Below the pieces are notes generated by a model that worked only from the letters and a program-made list of their open reading frames with translations, had not been told where the DNA came from and made no database searches. Shown in pieces: positions 52,911 through 61,984 of a stretch of DNA of 64,000 nt. Source of the DNA: Bacteroidia bacterium (lineage in GTDB: Bacteria; Bacteroidota; Bacteroidia; 2-12-FULL-35-15). A program made the translations under genes and the position numbers. Position 1 is the first letter of the stretch. The number at the start of each line of letters is the position of its first letter. The stretch spans positions 215,475 through 279,474 of the forward strand of contig JAURXZ010000006.1 of assembly GCA_030654175.1 (NCBI GenBank), written 5' to 3'.

Positions 52911-54737
52911 ATGAAAAAAAATCTTATTCTATTAGTAAGCGCAATACTTTTTTATTCATGCGATAATAACAAAAAAGGTAATTCCGACAATGCCAATAAA
53001 GCGCTACAAGATAGTGTTCAAAGCTTTTTGGATGACTACAACAAAAAATATCAGGAACTGAATATTGTTGCGAACGAAACTTCATGGCTGACTCAAACAC
53101 GTATTATAGAAGGTGATTCAACCAATTCAGTTGCTAATAACAAAGCACAGGAAGTATTAGCTGAATTCACAGGAAGTACATCTATTATTAATACCTCAAA
53201 TAAATATCTTGCTCAGCAGGATAAATTGAATGAACTGCAAGTAAAACAATTAAAAAGCATTTTATATAAAGCCGCCAATAATCCTGAAACACTTAAAGAT
53301 GTTGTAATATCGCGTATCAAAGCGGAGACAAAACAAACTGAAAATTTATTTGGATTTAATTTTAAAATTGGCGCGAAAACGGTTTCCACAAATGATATTG
53401 ATGGAATTTTAAGCTCTGAAAAGAACCTTGCAAAACGCCAGGAAGCATGGGAAGCAAGTAAAGAAGTTGGGAAAGGTTTAAAAGAAGGTTTATTGAATTT
53501 ACGTGACCTGCGTAACAAAACAGTTCAGGGCTTAGGATACAAAGATTATTTCGAATATCAGGTTTCTGATTATGGTATGACTAACCAGGAAATGATAGAT
53601 ATGTTGCAGAAATTCAATAAAGAATTATATCCTCTTTATCGCGAATTACACACGTATGCGAGATATGAATTTGCAAAAAAATACAAAGTAAAAGATGTCC
53701 CTGACTTGATTCCGGCTCATTGGTTGCCTAACCGTTGGGGGCAAGACTGGGCAAGCCTTGTGGAGGTTAAAGGTGTTAATTTAGACAGTGCTTTAAAAAC
53801 AAAAGATGCTGAATGGATCGTAAAACAAGGAGAGCGTTTTTATGTTAGTCTTGGCTTCCCTGAATTACCAAAAACATTTTGGGAGAAATCAGATCTGTAC
53901 CCCGCTCCTGCTGATGCAAAATATAAAAAGAACAACCACGCTTCGGCATGGCACATGGATTATGATAAAGATGTCCGTTCACTGATGAGTGTTATTCCAA
54001 ACAGCGAGTGGTATGAAACATCACATCATGAATTAGGGCATATCTATTATTATTTATGTTATAGCAATCCTGAAGTACCTGTTTTATTAAGGGAAGGTGC
54101 TAACCGCGCTTACCATGAAGCATTAGGAAGTATGATGGGTATGGCCGCAATGCAAAAACCATTTATGGAAAACTTAGATCTAATTCCTAAAAATACTAAA
54201 TCGGATGAGATGCAAACCTTATTGAAGGAAGCGTTGAACTATGTGGTATTCATTCCTTTCAGCACAGGTACCATGAGTATGTTCGAACATGATTTTTATG
54301 CAAAAAACTTATCTGCCGACCAACTTAACAAACGCTGGTGGGAACTGGCAAAACAATATCAAGGTATTTCTCCACCAACAGAACGTGGTGAAGAGTATTG
54401 CGATGCAGCTACCAAAACACATATAAATGACGACCCGGCACAATATTATGATTATGCTTTATCATATATTTTACTGTTTCAGGTCCATGACCATATCGCA
54501 AAAAACATTTTGCATCAGGATCCGCACGCTACTAATTATTATGGAAACAAAGAAGTCGGGAAATTTATTGCTGATATTATGACACCCGGTGCAAGTAAGG
54601 ACTGGAGAGAAGTGCTAAAAGAAAAAACCGGAAGCGAATTAAGTGCAAAAGCAATGCTTGATTATTTTAGCCCTTTAATGGATTACTTGAAAAAAGAGAA
54701 TGCCGGAAGAAAATATTCTTTACCGGAGTTGAATTGA
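52911..54737 (+). CDS. M2-family peptidyl-dipeptidase A lipoprotein
   Basis: 608 residues, a bacterial relative of angiotensin-converting enzyme. Lipobox FYSC (Cys16) indicates an envelope lipoprotein. The zinc site is HELGH (His373, Glu374, His377) with the third ligand Glu403 in GANRAYHEALGS. It removes dipeptides from the C-terminal end of peptides, which the POT transporter encoded nearby could import. Confidence 0.95.
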   Translation: MKKNLILLVSAILFYSCDNNKKGNSDNANKALQDSVQSFLDDYNKKYQELNIVANETSWLTQTRIIEGDSTNSVANNKAQEVLAEFTGSTSIINTSNKYLAQQDKLNELQVKQLKSILYKAANNPETLKDVVISRIKAETKQTENLFGFNFKIGAKTVSTNDIDGILSSEKNLAKRQEAWEASKEVGKGLKEGLLNLRDLRNKTVQGLGYKDYFEYQVSDYGMTNQEMIDMLQKFNKELYPLYRELHTYARYEFAKKYKVKDVPDLIPAHWLPNRWGQDWASLVEVKGVNLDSALKTKDAEWIVKQGERFYVSLGFPELPKTFWEKSDLYPAPADAKYKKNNHASAWHMDYDKDVRSLMSVIPNSEWYETSHHELGHIYYYLCYSNPEVPVLLREGANRAYHEALGSMMGMAAMQKPFMENLDLIPKNTKSDEMQTLLKEALNYVVFIPFSTGTMSMFEHDFYAKNLSADQLNKRWWELAKQYQGISPPTERGEEYCDAATKTHINDDPAQYYDYALSYILLFQVHDHIAKNILHQDPHATNYYGNKEVGKFIADIMTPGASKDWREVLKEKTGSELSAKAMLDYFSPLMDYLKKENAGRKYSLPELN

Positions 54738-54753
54738 TAATTTGATTTTTTTC

Positions 54754-54858
54754 AACACAGAGAACACAGTGAAAAAACGGAGTTTCACAGAGTTAAAAAT
54801 CATTTCTAAATTTTTTTTAAACTCTGTGAAACTCTTAAAACTCTGCGAACTCAGTGTT
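54754..54858. repeat. AACACAG/CTCTGTG palindrome after the M2 gene
   Basis: AACACAGAGAACACAG (54754-54769) and GAGTTTCACAGAGTT (54780-54794) pair with AAACTCTGTGAAACTC (54819-54834) and CTCAGTGTT (54850-54858). It lies between the convergent M2 and lpxD genes. Confidence 0.75.
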
Positions 54859-54890
54859 AAATTGTTTATTTCCAATTTTAAAGCCAGTAT

Positions 54891-55928
54891 TTACAAACTA
54901 TCAAAATGCCCTCTTTTATTTTCCTTTTCCATCTTGTCAACACGCTGAACAAGAGCATCAAGGTTACGGAAATGGATGTATGCCTTTCTATATTTGCCGG
55001 CTTCAAATGCAGGAGAGCCCATAAGTATTTCTCCCTTTTTAGTAACACTTTTTGATATACCGGATTGCGCGGTGATCATTGTATTATCAGCAATATTCAC
55101 ATGCCCAACTATTCCAACTTGTCCGCTAAACATACAATTTTTACCAATTTTTGAAGAGCCTGCAATAACCCCCTGAGCAGCTATATAAGTATTTTCACCT
55201 ACCTCAACATTGTGAGCAATATGGATCAGGTTATCAAATTTCACGCCTTTACGAAGAATGGTTGAACCTAAGGTTGCTCTGTCAATGGCACAATTAGCAC
55301 CAATCTCCACATTATCTTCAATAATAACATTTCCAATTTGAGGGATCTTCTGATTATCATTTTGAGGATTAAATCTGAATCCATCACTTCCTATCACAGT
55401 TCCTGAATGGATAATACAGTCTTTCCCAATTTCAGTTTCAGAATATATTTTAACACCAGCAAATAAAGTAGTGTTGTCACCAATAACCACATTATCGCCA
55501 ATATAAACCTGGGGATATATTTTTACATTATTTCCTATCTTTGAATTTTCACCTATCACAGCAAATTCTCCGGCATAAATATTACTTCCTATTTTTGCAC
55601 TTTCCGAAATAAAAGCATGTTTTGAAATACCTGTTTTATTTAGCTTTACTTGGTTATACATCTCCAGCAACTTAGCAAAAGCTGTTTCAGCACTATCCAC
55701 TCTTACAAGTGTTGCAGAAACAGGGGCGGTTAAAACCAGATCTTTATTAACGATAACTAAAGAAGCTTTTGTAGAATAAATATATTGAGTGTATTTTGGG
55801 TTTGCCAAAAATGAGATAGCGCCCTCCACTCCTTCTTCTATCTTCGCTAATTTGGTGATCTTAACAGTTGAATCTCCTTCAATTTGTCCATTTAATAGAC
55901 CGGCTATTTGTTGAGCAGTAAATTCCAT
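54891..55928 (-). CDS. lpxD: UDP-3-O-(3-hydroxyacyl)glucosamine N-acyltransferase
   Basis: 345 residues from the Met at 55928 (MEFTAQQIAGLLNGQIEGD); the frame stays open 10 codons upstream but without LpxD similarity. An N-terminal uridine-binding domain precedes a long left-handed beta-helix of hexapeptide repeats (AKIGSNIYAGEFAVIGENSK…), then DRATLGSTILRKGVKFDNLIHIAHNVEVG with the catalytic His region, and a C-terminal helix. Third step of lipid A synthesis, cytoplasmic. Confidence 0.95.
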   Translation of the reverse strand: MEFTAQQIAGLLNGQIEGDSTVKITKLAKIEEGVEGAISFLANPKYTQYIYSTKASLVIVNKDLVLTAPVSATLVRVDSAETAFAKLLEMYNQVKLNKTGISKHAFISESAKIGSNIYAGEFAVIGENSKIGNNVKIYPQVYIGDNVVIGDNTTLFAGVKIYSETEIGKDCIIHSGTVIGSDGFRFNPQNDNQKIPQIGNVIIEDNVEIGANCAIDRATLGSTILRKGVKFDNLIHIAHNVEVGENTYIAAQGVIAGSSKIGKNCMFSGQVGIVGHVNIADNTMITAQSGISKSVTKKGEILMGSPAFEAGKYRKAYIHFRNLDALVQRVDKMEKENKRGHFDSL

Positions 55929-56044
55929 TTTGTGCGATTTTCTTTTATTATTATTCAACTAAAAAAATTTGACAATTGTAAATTTACCAATTTTATTAGA
56001 ATGTTAACTTGGAGAGTTTATGTTTGGGGTGTTAATTACAAAAA

Positions 56045-56674
56045 TTAATTATTGGGAAACCCGCCATTTACCCATTTTTTAACTGCATTAATATCACAGT
56101 CGGATAATTTATTAGTATTCTTCGGCATTGCAGAGAACCCGGCCAAATGATCTAAAGATCCAATTAATTTATTACCGGAAATTGAAGCAGTAACGCCACT
56201 ATAACTAGATAAATTAAAGCCTCCTCCGGCATTACTGCTATTATGACAACCAACGCACCAATTGGTCATTAAAGGTTTAACCCGGCCTGAATATGCATAA
56301 TTAGTGGTATCGCAGCTTGAACAATTGGAAGAGTTTTTAGCGCCCATCTTTATCCATATTTTGATATAGGTAACATCCATTGGATCTAACTTTTGTCCAA
56401 CCGGCATTGAAGGATCATTACCTTTTATTTCATTGTAAATTTCACTTTGCAAAGGATGATTTGGGCTTATTCCTTCCATAATGCCATCGTAGTTGGTCAG
56501 ATCAAATCCTCCTTCATGATCTGAAGAGTTATGACAGCCATTCATACTGCATTTAGATACGAAAATGGGTAAAATGTTTTCTTGAAAACATACATCTGGA
56601 TTATAAACATCACTTGTGCATGTTGGAAAAAAAATTGCTATAAAAGCAAGTAGAAAAATGATCTTAAATTTCAT
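56045..56674 (-). CDS. Cytochrome-c-like lipoprotein with two haem-type motifs
   Basis: 209 residues. The N-terminus is a lipoprotein-like signal (FPTC at about residue 19). Two similar ~80-residue halves each contain a haem-type motif and the phrase GGF(D/N)L: CSMNGCH (a CX4CH form) in the first and CVGCH (CXXCH) in the second, plus CSSC between them. This is the planctomycete-type cytochrome c domain pattern. It may carry electrons or bind haem at the envelope. A CRP/FNR-like site is 59 bases upstream. Confidence 0.8.
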   Translation of the reverse strand: MKFKIIFLLAFIAIFFPTCTSDVYNPDVCFQENILPIFVSKCSMNGCHNSSDHEGGFDLTNYDGIMEGISPNHPLQSEIYNEIKGNDPSMPVGQKLDPMDVTYIKIWIKMGAKNSSNCSSCDTTNYAYSGRVKPLMTNWCVGCHNSSNAGGGFNLSSYSGVTASISGNKLIGSLDHLAGFSAMPKNTNKLSDCDINAVKKWVNGGFPNN

Positions 56675-56732
56675 TAAAAAAGCCTTCAGTATTCAGTACT
56701 TCAAAATTAAATATTTTTTGTAAAGGGAATTA

Positions 56733-56744
56733 TGATTTTTATCA
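56733..56744. promoter_or_regulatory. CRP/FNR-like dyad upstream of the cytochrome-like gene
   Basis: TGATTTTTATCA, the same 12-base core as at 45808-45819, 59 bases before the start at 56674. Confidence 0.45.
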
Positions 56745-56782
56745 GCATTGAAATTTGAAAAATCATTTTCAATCATAAATTC

Positions 56783-56815
56783 AAAAGGATTTTATTTTTT
56801 AAATAAAATCCTTTT
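56783..56815 (-). terminator. Terminator of the RluA-family gene
   Basis: Perfect 15-bp AT-rich stem AAAAGGATTTTATTT (56783-56797) with its complement (56801-56815), loop TTT, five bases beyond the stop codon. Confidence 0.7.
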
Positions 56816-56819
56816 AATT

Positions 56820-57923
56820 TCAATCTTCCTCTAAGCCCATCGAAACAGCATACCCACGCCATTTTGTGATTACCGATTGCATATCCTCAGGTAATTCAGA
56901 ATCGAAGTGAATATAGTTACTGGTTGTTGGGTGTGTGAATCCTAATGATTTTGCATGTAATGCGTGACGAGGCAATAGTGTAAAACAATTTTCAACAAAT
57001 TGTCGGTACTTAGCAAAAGTGGTTCCCTTTAATATTCTGTCGCCACCATACAATTGATCGTTAAACAATGAATGTCCGATATGCTGCATGTGAACGCGTA
57101 TCTGGTGAGTACGACCTGTTTCCAGTTTACATTCAAGTAATGTAACGTAACCGAAACGCTCCAAAACTCTATAATGTGTTACAGCATGTTTACCTGTTTC
57201 GTCATCATCATCCAACACATCCATTTTCTTTCTGTCTTTATGATGACGCCCGATATTACCTGTTACAGTTCCGGAATCTTCTTTAAAATCACCCCATACA
57301 AGAGCATGGTATATCCTGTCTAAATTGCGATCGAAAAAATCTTTCGCCAATCTTACCATTGCAATTTCGCTTTTTGCAACGACCATGATACCGCTTGTAT
57401 TTTTATCTAAACGATGAACCAATCCCGGCCGTAAGCTGGGAGTAGTACGTTGAACGACATCCCCGTTCTCATCTTTCTTTTCTCCAGCCTTATTAACCGG
57501 AAGATTTTGAAAGTGATAAACCAAGGCATTCACCAATGTACCGCTATAATTGCCATACCCGGGATGAACAACCATTCCGGGATTTTTATTGATCATGATC
57601 AGATCATTATCCTCATAAACCACATTAATAGGAATGTTTTGAGAGATCAGCTCGATTTCACGCGGTGGATGGGCTAATACAACGGTGATCAGATCAAATG
57701 GTTTTACTTTGTAATTTGATTTTACCGGTTTTCCATTTACTAAAATGCTTCCATTTTCAGCGGATTGCTGTATTTTAGAACGTGTCGCATTTTGGGTGCG
57801 ATTCATCAAAAACTTGTCGATCCTCAATAAATGTTGTCCTTTTTCTACTTCTATACGATAGTGCTCAAACAACTCCTGGTCATCATCCTGATCTTCGGCA
57901 ATATCAAATTCTTCTTCTTTCAT
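56820..57923 (-). CDS. RluA/RluD-family 23S rRNA pseudouridine synthase
   Basis: 367 residues. S4 RNA-binding domain at ~30-90 (LRIDKFLMNRTQNATRSKIQQ), then the catalytic domain with GLVHRLDKNTSGIMVVAKS; Asp173 is the catalytic residue. The C-terminal part has LETGRTHQIRVHM. RluD modifies helix 69 of 23S rRNA; the exact target is not certain. In Bacteroidota this gene commonly sits near a PASTA-domain gene, as here. Confidence 0.92.
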   Translation of the reverse strand: MKEEEFDIAEDQDDDQELFEHYRIEVEKGQHLLRIDKFLMNRTQNATRSKIQQSAENGSILVNGKPVKSNYKVKPFDLITVVLAHPPREIELISQNIPINVVYEDNDLIMINKNPGMVVHPGYGNYSGTLVNALVYHFQNLPVNKAGEKKDENGDVVQRTTPSLRPGLVHRLDKNTSGIMVVAKSEIAMVRLAKDFFDRNLDRIYHALVWGDFKEDSGTVTGNIGRHHKDRKKMDVLDDDDETGKHAVTHYRVLERFGYVTLLECKLETGRTHQIRVHMQHIGHSLFNDQLYGGDRILKGTTFAKYRQFVENCFTLLPRHALHAKSLGFTHPTTSNYIHFDSELPEDMQSVITKWRGYAVSMGLEED

Positions 57924-57974
57924 AATTCCTAATTGGACAATTTAACAATTTGACAGTAATTTAAAAATTTAGAA

Positions 57975-58056
57975 CGTCATTGCGAGGGAGTTTCGACTGA
58001 AGCAATCTCACACTTGATAAATAGATTGCTTCGAGCGAAAAGCTCTCGCAATGACG
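57975..58056. repeat. CGTCATTGCGAG palindrome
   Basis: CGTCATTGCGAG (57975-57986) pairs with CTCGCAATGACG (58045-58056), and inside it GAAGCAATCT (57999-58008) pairs with AGATTGCTTC (58023-58032). A widely seen intergenic palindrome. Its right end is five bases from the stop of the T9SS gene. Confidence 0.85.
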
Positions 58057-58061
58057 CCAGA

Positions 58062-59990
58062 TTAATTAACTTTAATAAATTTATTTGTTGAAACTTGCAT
58101 TTCATCAACAATACGAATAAAATATACGCCTTCAGCAAGACTTGAAATATCAATATATTCAGCCCTGCCGAATTTATTTTCCAATACAGCTCTTCCATAC
58201 AGATCAATAATTGAATACGTAATTTTTTCAGAACCATTATCCGAATTGAAATTAATATAAAGCTTATCATTTGCAGGATTTGGATACACTGAAATTGTAT
58301 TTTTATTTTTTGAATCAGGAGAATCAATGCCGGCATAATAATCAGCAATACCAAACACAGGGTGCATCATCAAAGAACCGGCAAATGGCGAATTATTCCA
58401 GGCTCCTGTAACATTATAAAACATCTTATCCTGTGTATTCGTATTTTTATCTACCCCTACATTTAAAAACTGCGTAGTTTTTTGAGTAAATCCAATATAA
58501 AATGTGCTCGCATTTAAATACAAAGGAGGGTATAAATAATAATGAGTAAATTGATCCTGCCCTGCCTGTGCATACATTGGCCTCATCACGGTATCACTTG
58601 TGTAGATAGCTGTTCCGGGAGAACCACCATTATCATTCCAAACATTTAATGAAAAAGCATATAAATTTGCATTGGTCAAAAGAGGATTAAAATAGATATC
58701 AATGCAACGCAATGTATCTGCAATGGTGGATGTAAATTTTTCCGCCATCTGAGCATTTAAAGTACTTAAACCAAAAGCACTTTCAGCACTTCCATCATCA
58801 TAAGAGTAGGAATTTAAAAACTCCTGCTTATGGCGGATCGTATCATTTTTTTTGTGCTTGTCCGGATTGGTAGATAAGATACATTCAATAGTATAATTGG
58901 TAGTGTCTGTTAATGGAGGAATTGTAAAATTTAAAGCAGGTGCAACAAAGGCAGGATTTCCAAAATAGCCGGAAGGCACAAAGGGATCAATATTATCATT
59001 TCCACCTGAATAGGTTGTATTTACCTGGATACCGGCAGCATCATAAATTTTATATATGAAACTACCATTTTTTGCAATTGAATAATTATTACGAATTGTA
59101 TTGCTATAAGCGGTTTTCATAAATGTTGAATTATAATGTTTCCAAGGCATTGCTGAATATGTTTTGAGCAAGGATGGTGTACTATAAACAAAGGCGACAT
59201 CTTCAAAAATGGTATCCGCCATGGTTCTGAATTTATTCAAATACACATAATCAATATTCCAATGATCGAGATTTCCGCTTACTGTTGCGTAATTTCTAAA
59301 TCGAAATTGAAAACCTTTTTTCAAATACTGGATATCTTTTATAGGCACCATCACTAATTTCCAGCTGCTATCCGTTACGCCAAGGGAACTCCCCTTTTCA
59401 GACCAAATATGCTTCCACGAAGAAATTCCTGGCGCAATAAATTCAAGCACCAACGAATCATTTAAATCAGGCGCATTTCCAAGGCCCTGAGGCTGGTAGT
59501 AAAAACTAAAATAAAGAGAATCACTGACAAGGTAATTTACCGGACTTCCATTATTTATGTAGTTTAATAAATTAATTGGTTTTGATGTTAATGAATCCGC
59601 TGACGAAGAAGAAGTAGACGATACAAAAAAGTCATAAGGATAGCCTTTTTCATTTAAACCATCAAAAGTTGCCGCACCCACCGAAATTGGTGATTTCGCA
59701 TACCCACGATTAATAAACACCTGGTTATCCAGCCAAAGAGAAGAATCCGGGTAAGGACTGTTATATGAAAAATCATCTAAAAAGCCTTTAACAGTATCTA
59801 GACTTATAGTATCATAAATGGATGAGGCTCTTAAGTCCAGACTCATTTTTAAGTCATTCCATTTTTTTACCAGTACCTGATTTGTTGTTAGATCATTCTC
59901 CACCAAACCTTGTGAAAACAAGGAAAGAGAGACAATCATAAAAAACGAGAAAACGATGTAAATTTTAATTGTCAAAATCTTCTTCATCAA
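58062..59990 (-). CDS. T9SS-secreted protein with type A sorting domain
   Basis: 642 residues. Signal peptide ends near LFSQ (residue 26). The body contains jelly-roll-like and fibronectin-like parts (DSSWKLVMVPIKDIQYLKKGFQFRFRNYA; AEKFTSTIADTLRCIDIYFNP). The last ~80 residues are a sorting domain (SVYPNPANDKLYINF, DISSLAEGVYFIRIV). Overlaps the start of the PASTA gene by 26 bases. Function unknown. Confidence 0.9.
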   Translation of the reverse strand: MMKKILTIKIYIVFSFFMIVSLSLFSQGLVENDLTTNQVLVKKWNDLKMSLDLRASSIYDTISLDTVKGFLDDFSYNSPYPDSSLWLDNQVFINRGYAKSPISVGAATFDGLNEKGYPYDFFVSSTSSSSADSLTSKPINLLNYINNGSPVNYLVSDSLYFSFYYQPQGLGNAPDLNDSLVLEFIAPGISSWKHIWSEKGSSLGVTDSSWKLVMVPIKDIQYLKKGFQFRFRNYATVSGNLDHWNIDYVYLNKFRTMADTIFEDVAFVYSTPSLLKTYSAMPWKHYNSTFMKTAYSNTIRNNYSIAKNGSFIYKIYDAAGIQVNTTYSGGNDNIDPFVPSGYFGNPAFVAPALNFTIPPLTDTTNYTIECILSTNPDKHKKNDTIRHKQEFLNSYSYDDGSAESAFGLSTLNAQMAEKFTSTIADTLRCIDIYFNPLLTNANLYAFSLNVWNDNGGSPGTAIYTSDTVMRPMYAQAGQDQFTHYYLYPPLYLNASTFYIGFTQKTTQFLNVGVDKNTNTQDKMFYNVTGAWNNSPFAGSLMMHPVFGIADYYAGIDSPDSKNKNTISVYPNPANDKLYINFNSDNGSEKITYSIIDLYGRAVLENKFGRAEYIDISSLAEGVYFIRIVDEMQVSTNKFIKVN

Positions 59991-60801
59991 CTTTTTTGTT
60001 AGTGGCAGTAGTATCTGACCGTTGAATTACTTTATTTTTATCCGCTGATAGAAATAGATCAATACTTCCACCCAGATTAATACTAGCCTGCTTACCACAC
60101 GAAGGTGATTGTTTGTAGATCCTTGCCGAAACGGAGTCTTTTGGTTCATCGAATGAAATAGCACCAATGCTTAAAGAGGCTTCAACTAATTTCTCCAAAG
60201 CTTCTTTACGTGTTAAACCATATAAACAAGGAACCCCTACTTCCTCATCACTTAACCCCTTACCCACTACAAGACTTATAATAGTTCCTTTTGGGATGGA
60301 TGCACCGGGTTCAATTTTTTTTCCTTTAACCAGTTGATCTAATACACAATTCGCGCATTGATCCGGAACAAATTCAATTTTACCTAACTTAAGGCCATAA
60401 GTAGAAACCATCGCTACTGCCTGCCTCAAGGAGCGATCAACCAGCTTAGGCATTTGAATACTTGGCGGCAATTTGGTGGTAACATATAAATAAATAATTC
60501 GTCCCTCTTTCACTTCAGTGTTAAACTCCGGCTCTTGTTTAATTACCGATCCTTTTGGGGCTTTCGCATCATAAATAGAATCTATTACCAGGTAGCGTAA
60601 ATTTTTATCTGCTGTAAATTTATCCAGATCAGCCACTTTAAGACCTTTAAAATCAGGAACCTTAATTGTTTTACCATGGCTGGTATAAGAGCCCAAACTA
60701 CTTATCACTAACCAGATCAATAATGCTAAGGATACGACATAAATAGTTAAATGCAGAAAAAATGTTTTGCTTTTTATAAATTGAATAATCCCTTTTAACA
60801 T
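59965..60801 (-). CDS. Membrane-anchored PASTA-domain protein
   Basis: 278 residues. One N-terminal membrane helix (LHLTIYVVSLALLIWLVISSLGSY) and three PASTA domains outside (~45-112, ~115-185, ~188-255), the last ending with a charged tail. PASTA domains bind peptidoglycan fragments; there is no kinase domain. Its 3' end overlaps the T9SS gene by 26 bases. Confidence 0.92.
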   Translation of the reverse strand: MLKGIIQFIKSKTFFLHLTIYVVSLALLIWLVISSLGSYTSHGKTIKVPDFKGLKVADLDKFTADKNLRYLVIDSIYDAKAPKGSVIKQEPEFNTEVKEGRIIYLYVTTKLPPSIQMPKLVDRSLRQAVAMVSTYGLKLGKIEFVPDQCANCVLDQLVKGKKIEPGASIPKGTIISLVVGKGLSDEEVGVPCLYGLTRKEALEKLVEASLSIGAISFDEPKDSVSARIYKQSPSCGKQASINLGGSIDLFLSADKNKVIQRSDTTATNKKVDEEDFDN

Positions 60802-61176
60802 AGTAAAATTGGTATCAAAAATTAGTTTACGAATGTACGGATTTTAGCTAAACGAAGGAAATTGGATTTAATTGCCTGAAAAATATAAAAGGGAGAGCAT
60901 TTATAGCAAACAGAATTCATATTGCTTAAGTATCGGTAAGCGCAACAAAATAAGGATGTTTTTTAAAATCTTTTGTTCAAAAAACAAAGAGAAGGGATTT
61001 GTTAGAATTATTTGGAGATTTGAACATTGTAAAATTTAAGCTTAAAACAATAGAGAAACGGCTTGTATTCTAAAAAAAACGCAATTTAATCGATGCCTGA
61101 TCTCATTACAGAATTTTATATTCCGACAGTTTCACTGCCGGAATAAAATTCAATATTAATTAAAGCATTTACCTTT
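60802..61176. other. Intergenic stretch with one hairpin
   Basis: ATTCCGACAG (61120-61129) pairs with CTGCCGGAAT (61135-61144) with one mismatch and probably ends transcription of the 61177-61752 gene. A promoter for the PASTA gene should be in the first ~60 bases; no clear -7 element. Nothing else seen. Confidence 0.5.
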
Positions 61177-61752
61177 CTATTTCCACCATTCCGCGGCATA
61201 GTTTGTAAATTTGTTCAGGCTTTTGTCCTGTAAAGTAGTGAATGATTCTATTTGAGTTTTAATATTCTCACCGAATTTTTGATTAAAATCCATCGCAAGA
61301 TCGGTATGCTTATTATAAAAATCAAAGATCTCTTTCGTATTATTGATTGTTAATTGGCGGGAAGCTTCAAAATTTTCAAAAATTAATTCCAGTACCTTAT
61401 CAGGATTACCACTTTTCGATTCTTTAATAACGTCAATTAATTTGGTATTAAAATCCACATTCAATTCCATTTGTTTGGTATATGAATTGATAATGGTTTC
61501 AATAGTATCTTCTGCAAGTTCAACTGATTTCCCAAAAGTAACTTTCAGTGTATCTGTAACAGAGTCCTCTATTTCCTGCTGATCTAATTTTGCTTTTATA
61601 GAATCAACAATTTTTTTATTGGAGTCCATTGCATGACCAATGTATTTGGTATTTGAAGCAATGATCTCTCTGATTGTTTCTTTCGATTTTTCAGCAGTAC
61701 CTTTGATATTGCTTTTAATTTTTTCTGCTTTTGCGTTTAATGTGTGGCTCAT
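61177..61752 (-). CDS. Helical coiled-coil protein, phasin-like pattern
   Basis: 191 residues, soluble, almost all helix, rich in Lys, Glu and Asn, with repeated pieces of similar shape (NTKYIGHAMDSNKKIVDSIKAK; NSYTKQMELNVDFNTKLIDVIKES; FYNKHTDLAMDFNQKFGENIKTQ). This resembles phasins and other membrane- or granule-coating helices, but I could not confirm the family. Single gene. Confidence 0.65.
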   Translation of the reverse strand: MSHTLNAKAEKIKSNIKGTAEKSKETIREIIASNTKYIGHAMDSNKKIVDSIKAKLDQQEIEDSVTDTLKVTFGKSVELAEDTIETIINSYTKQMELNVDFNTKLIDVIKESKSGNPDKVLELIFENFEASRQLTINNTKEIFDFYNKHTDLAMDFNQKFGENIKTQIESFTTLQDKSLNKFTNYAAEWWK

Positions 61753-61984
61753 TTTTTTGTTTTTTTATTGTGTATTATTATATTGAAAAAAAATCATTAA
61801 TTTTTAGCTTGTAGAAATTGTTCTTAGCGCGAAAGTATAAAGCATACTTTTTGTTTTCTTTCTTATTCGTTGAAATTAGATTTTGAATAGCCGGAAATTG
61901 GAAAATAATAGTTGGTGTCAAAAATCTTCTGTAATACTTTACATCTGATAGATCTGAATTTTTAATAACTTATCTCATTTCCTT

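Noticed and set aside
57977..58354. 125-residue minus-strand frame near the T9SS gene end
   Set aside because: It overlaps the sorting domain of the real gene in another frame and a palindrome; Ile/Leu-rich composition is a shadow effect.
8461..61980. tRNA genes in the intergenic gaps
   Set aside because: No cloverleaf with a GTTCGANTC T-loop was found in any gap on either strand.
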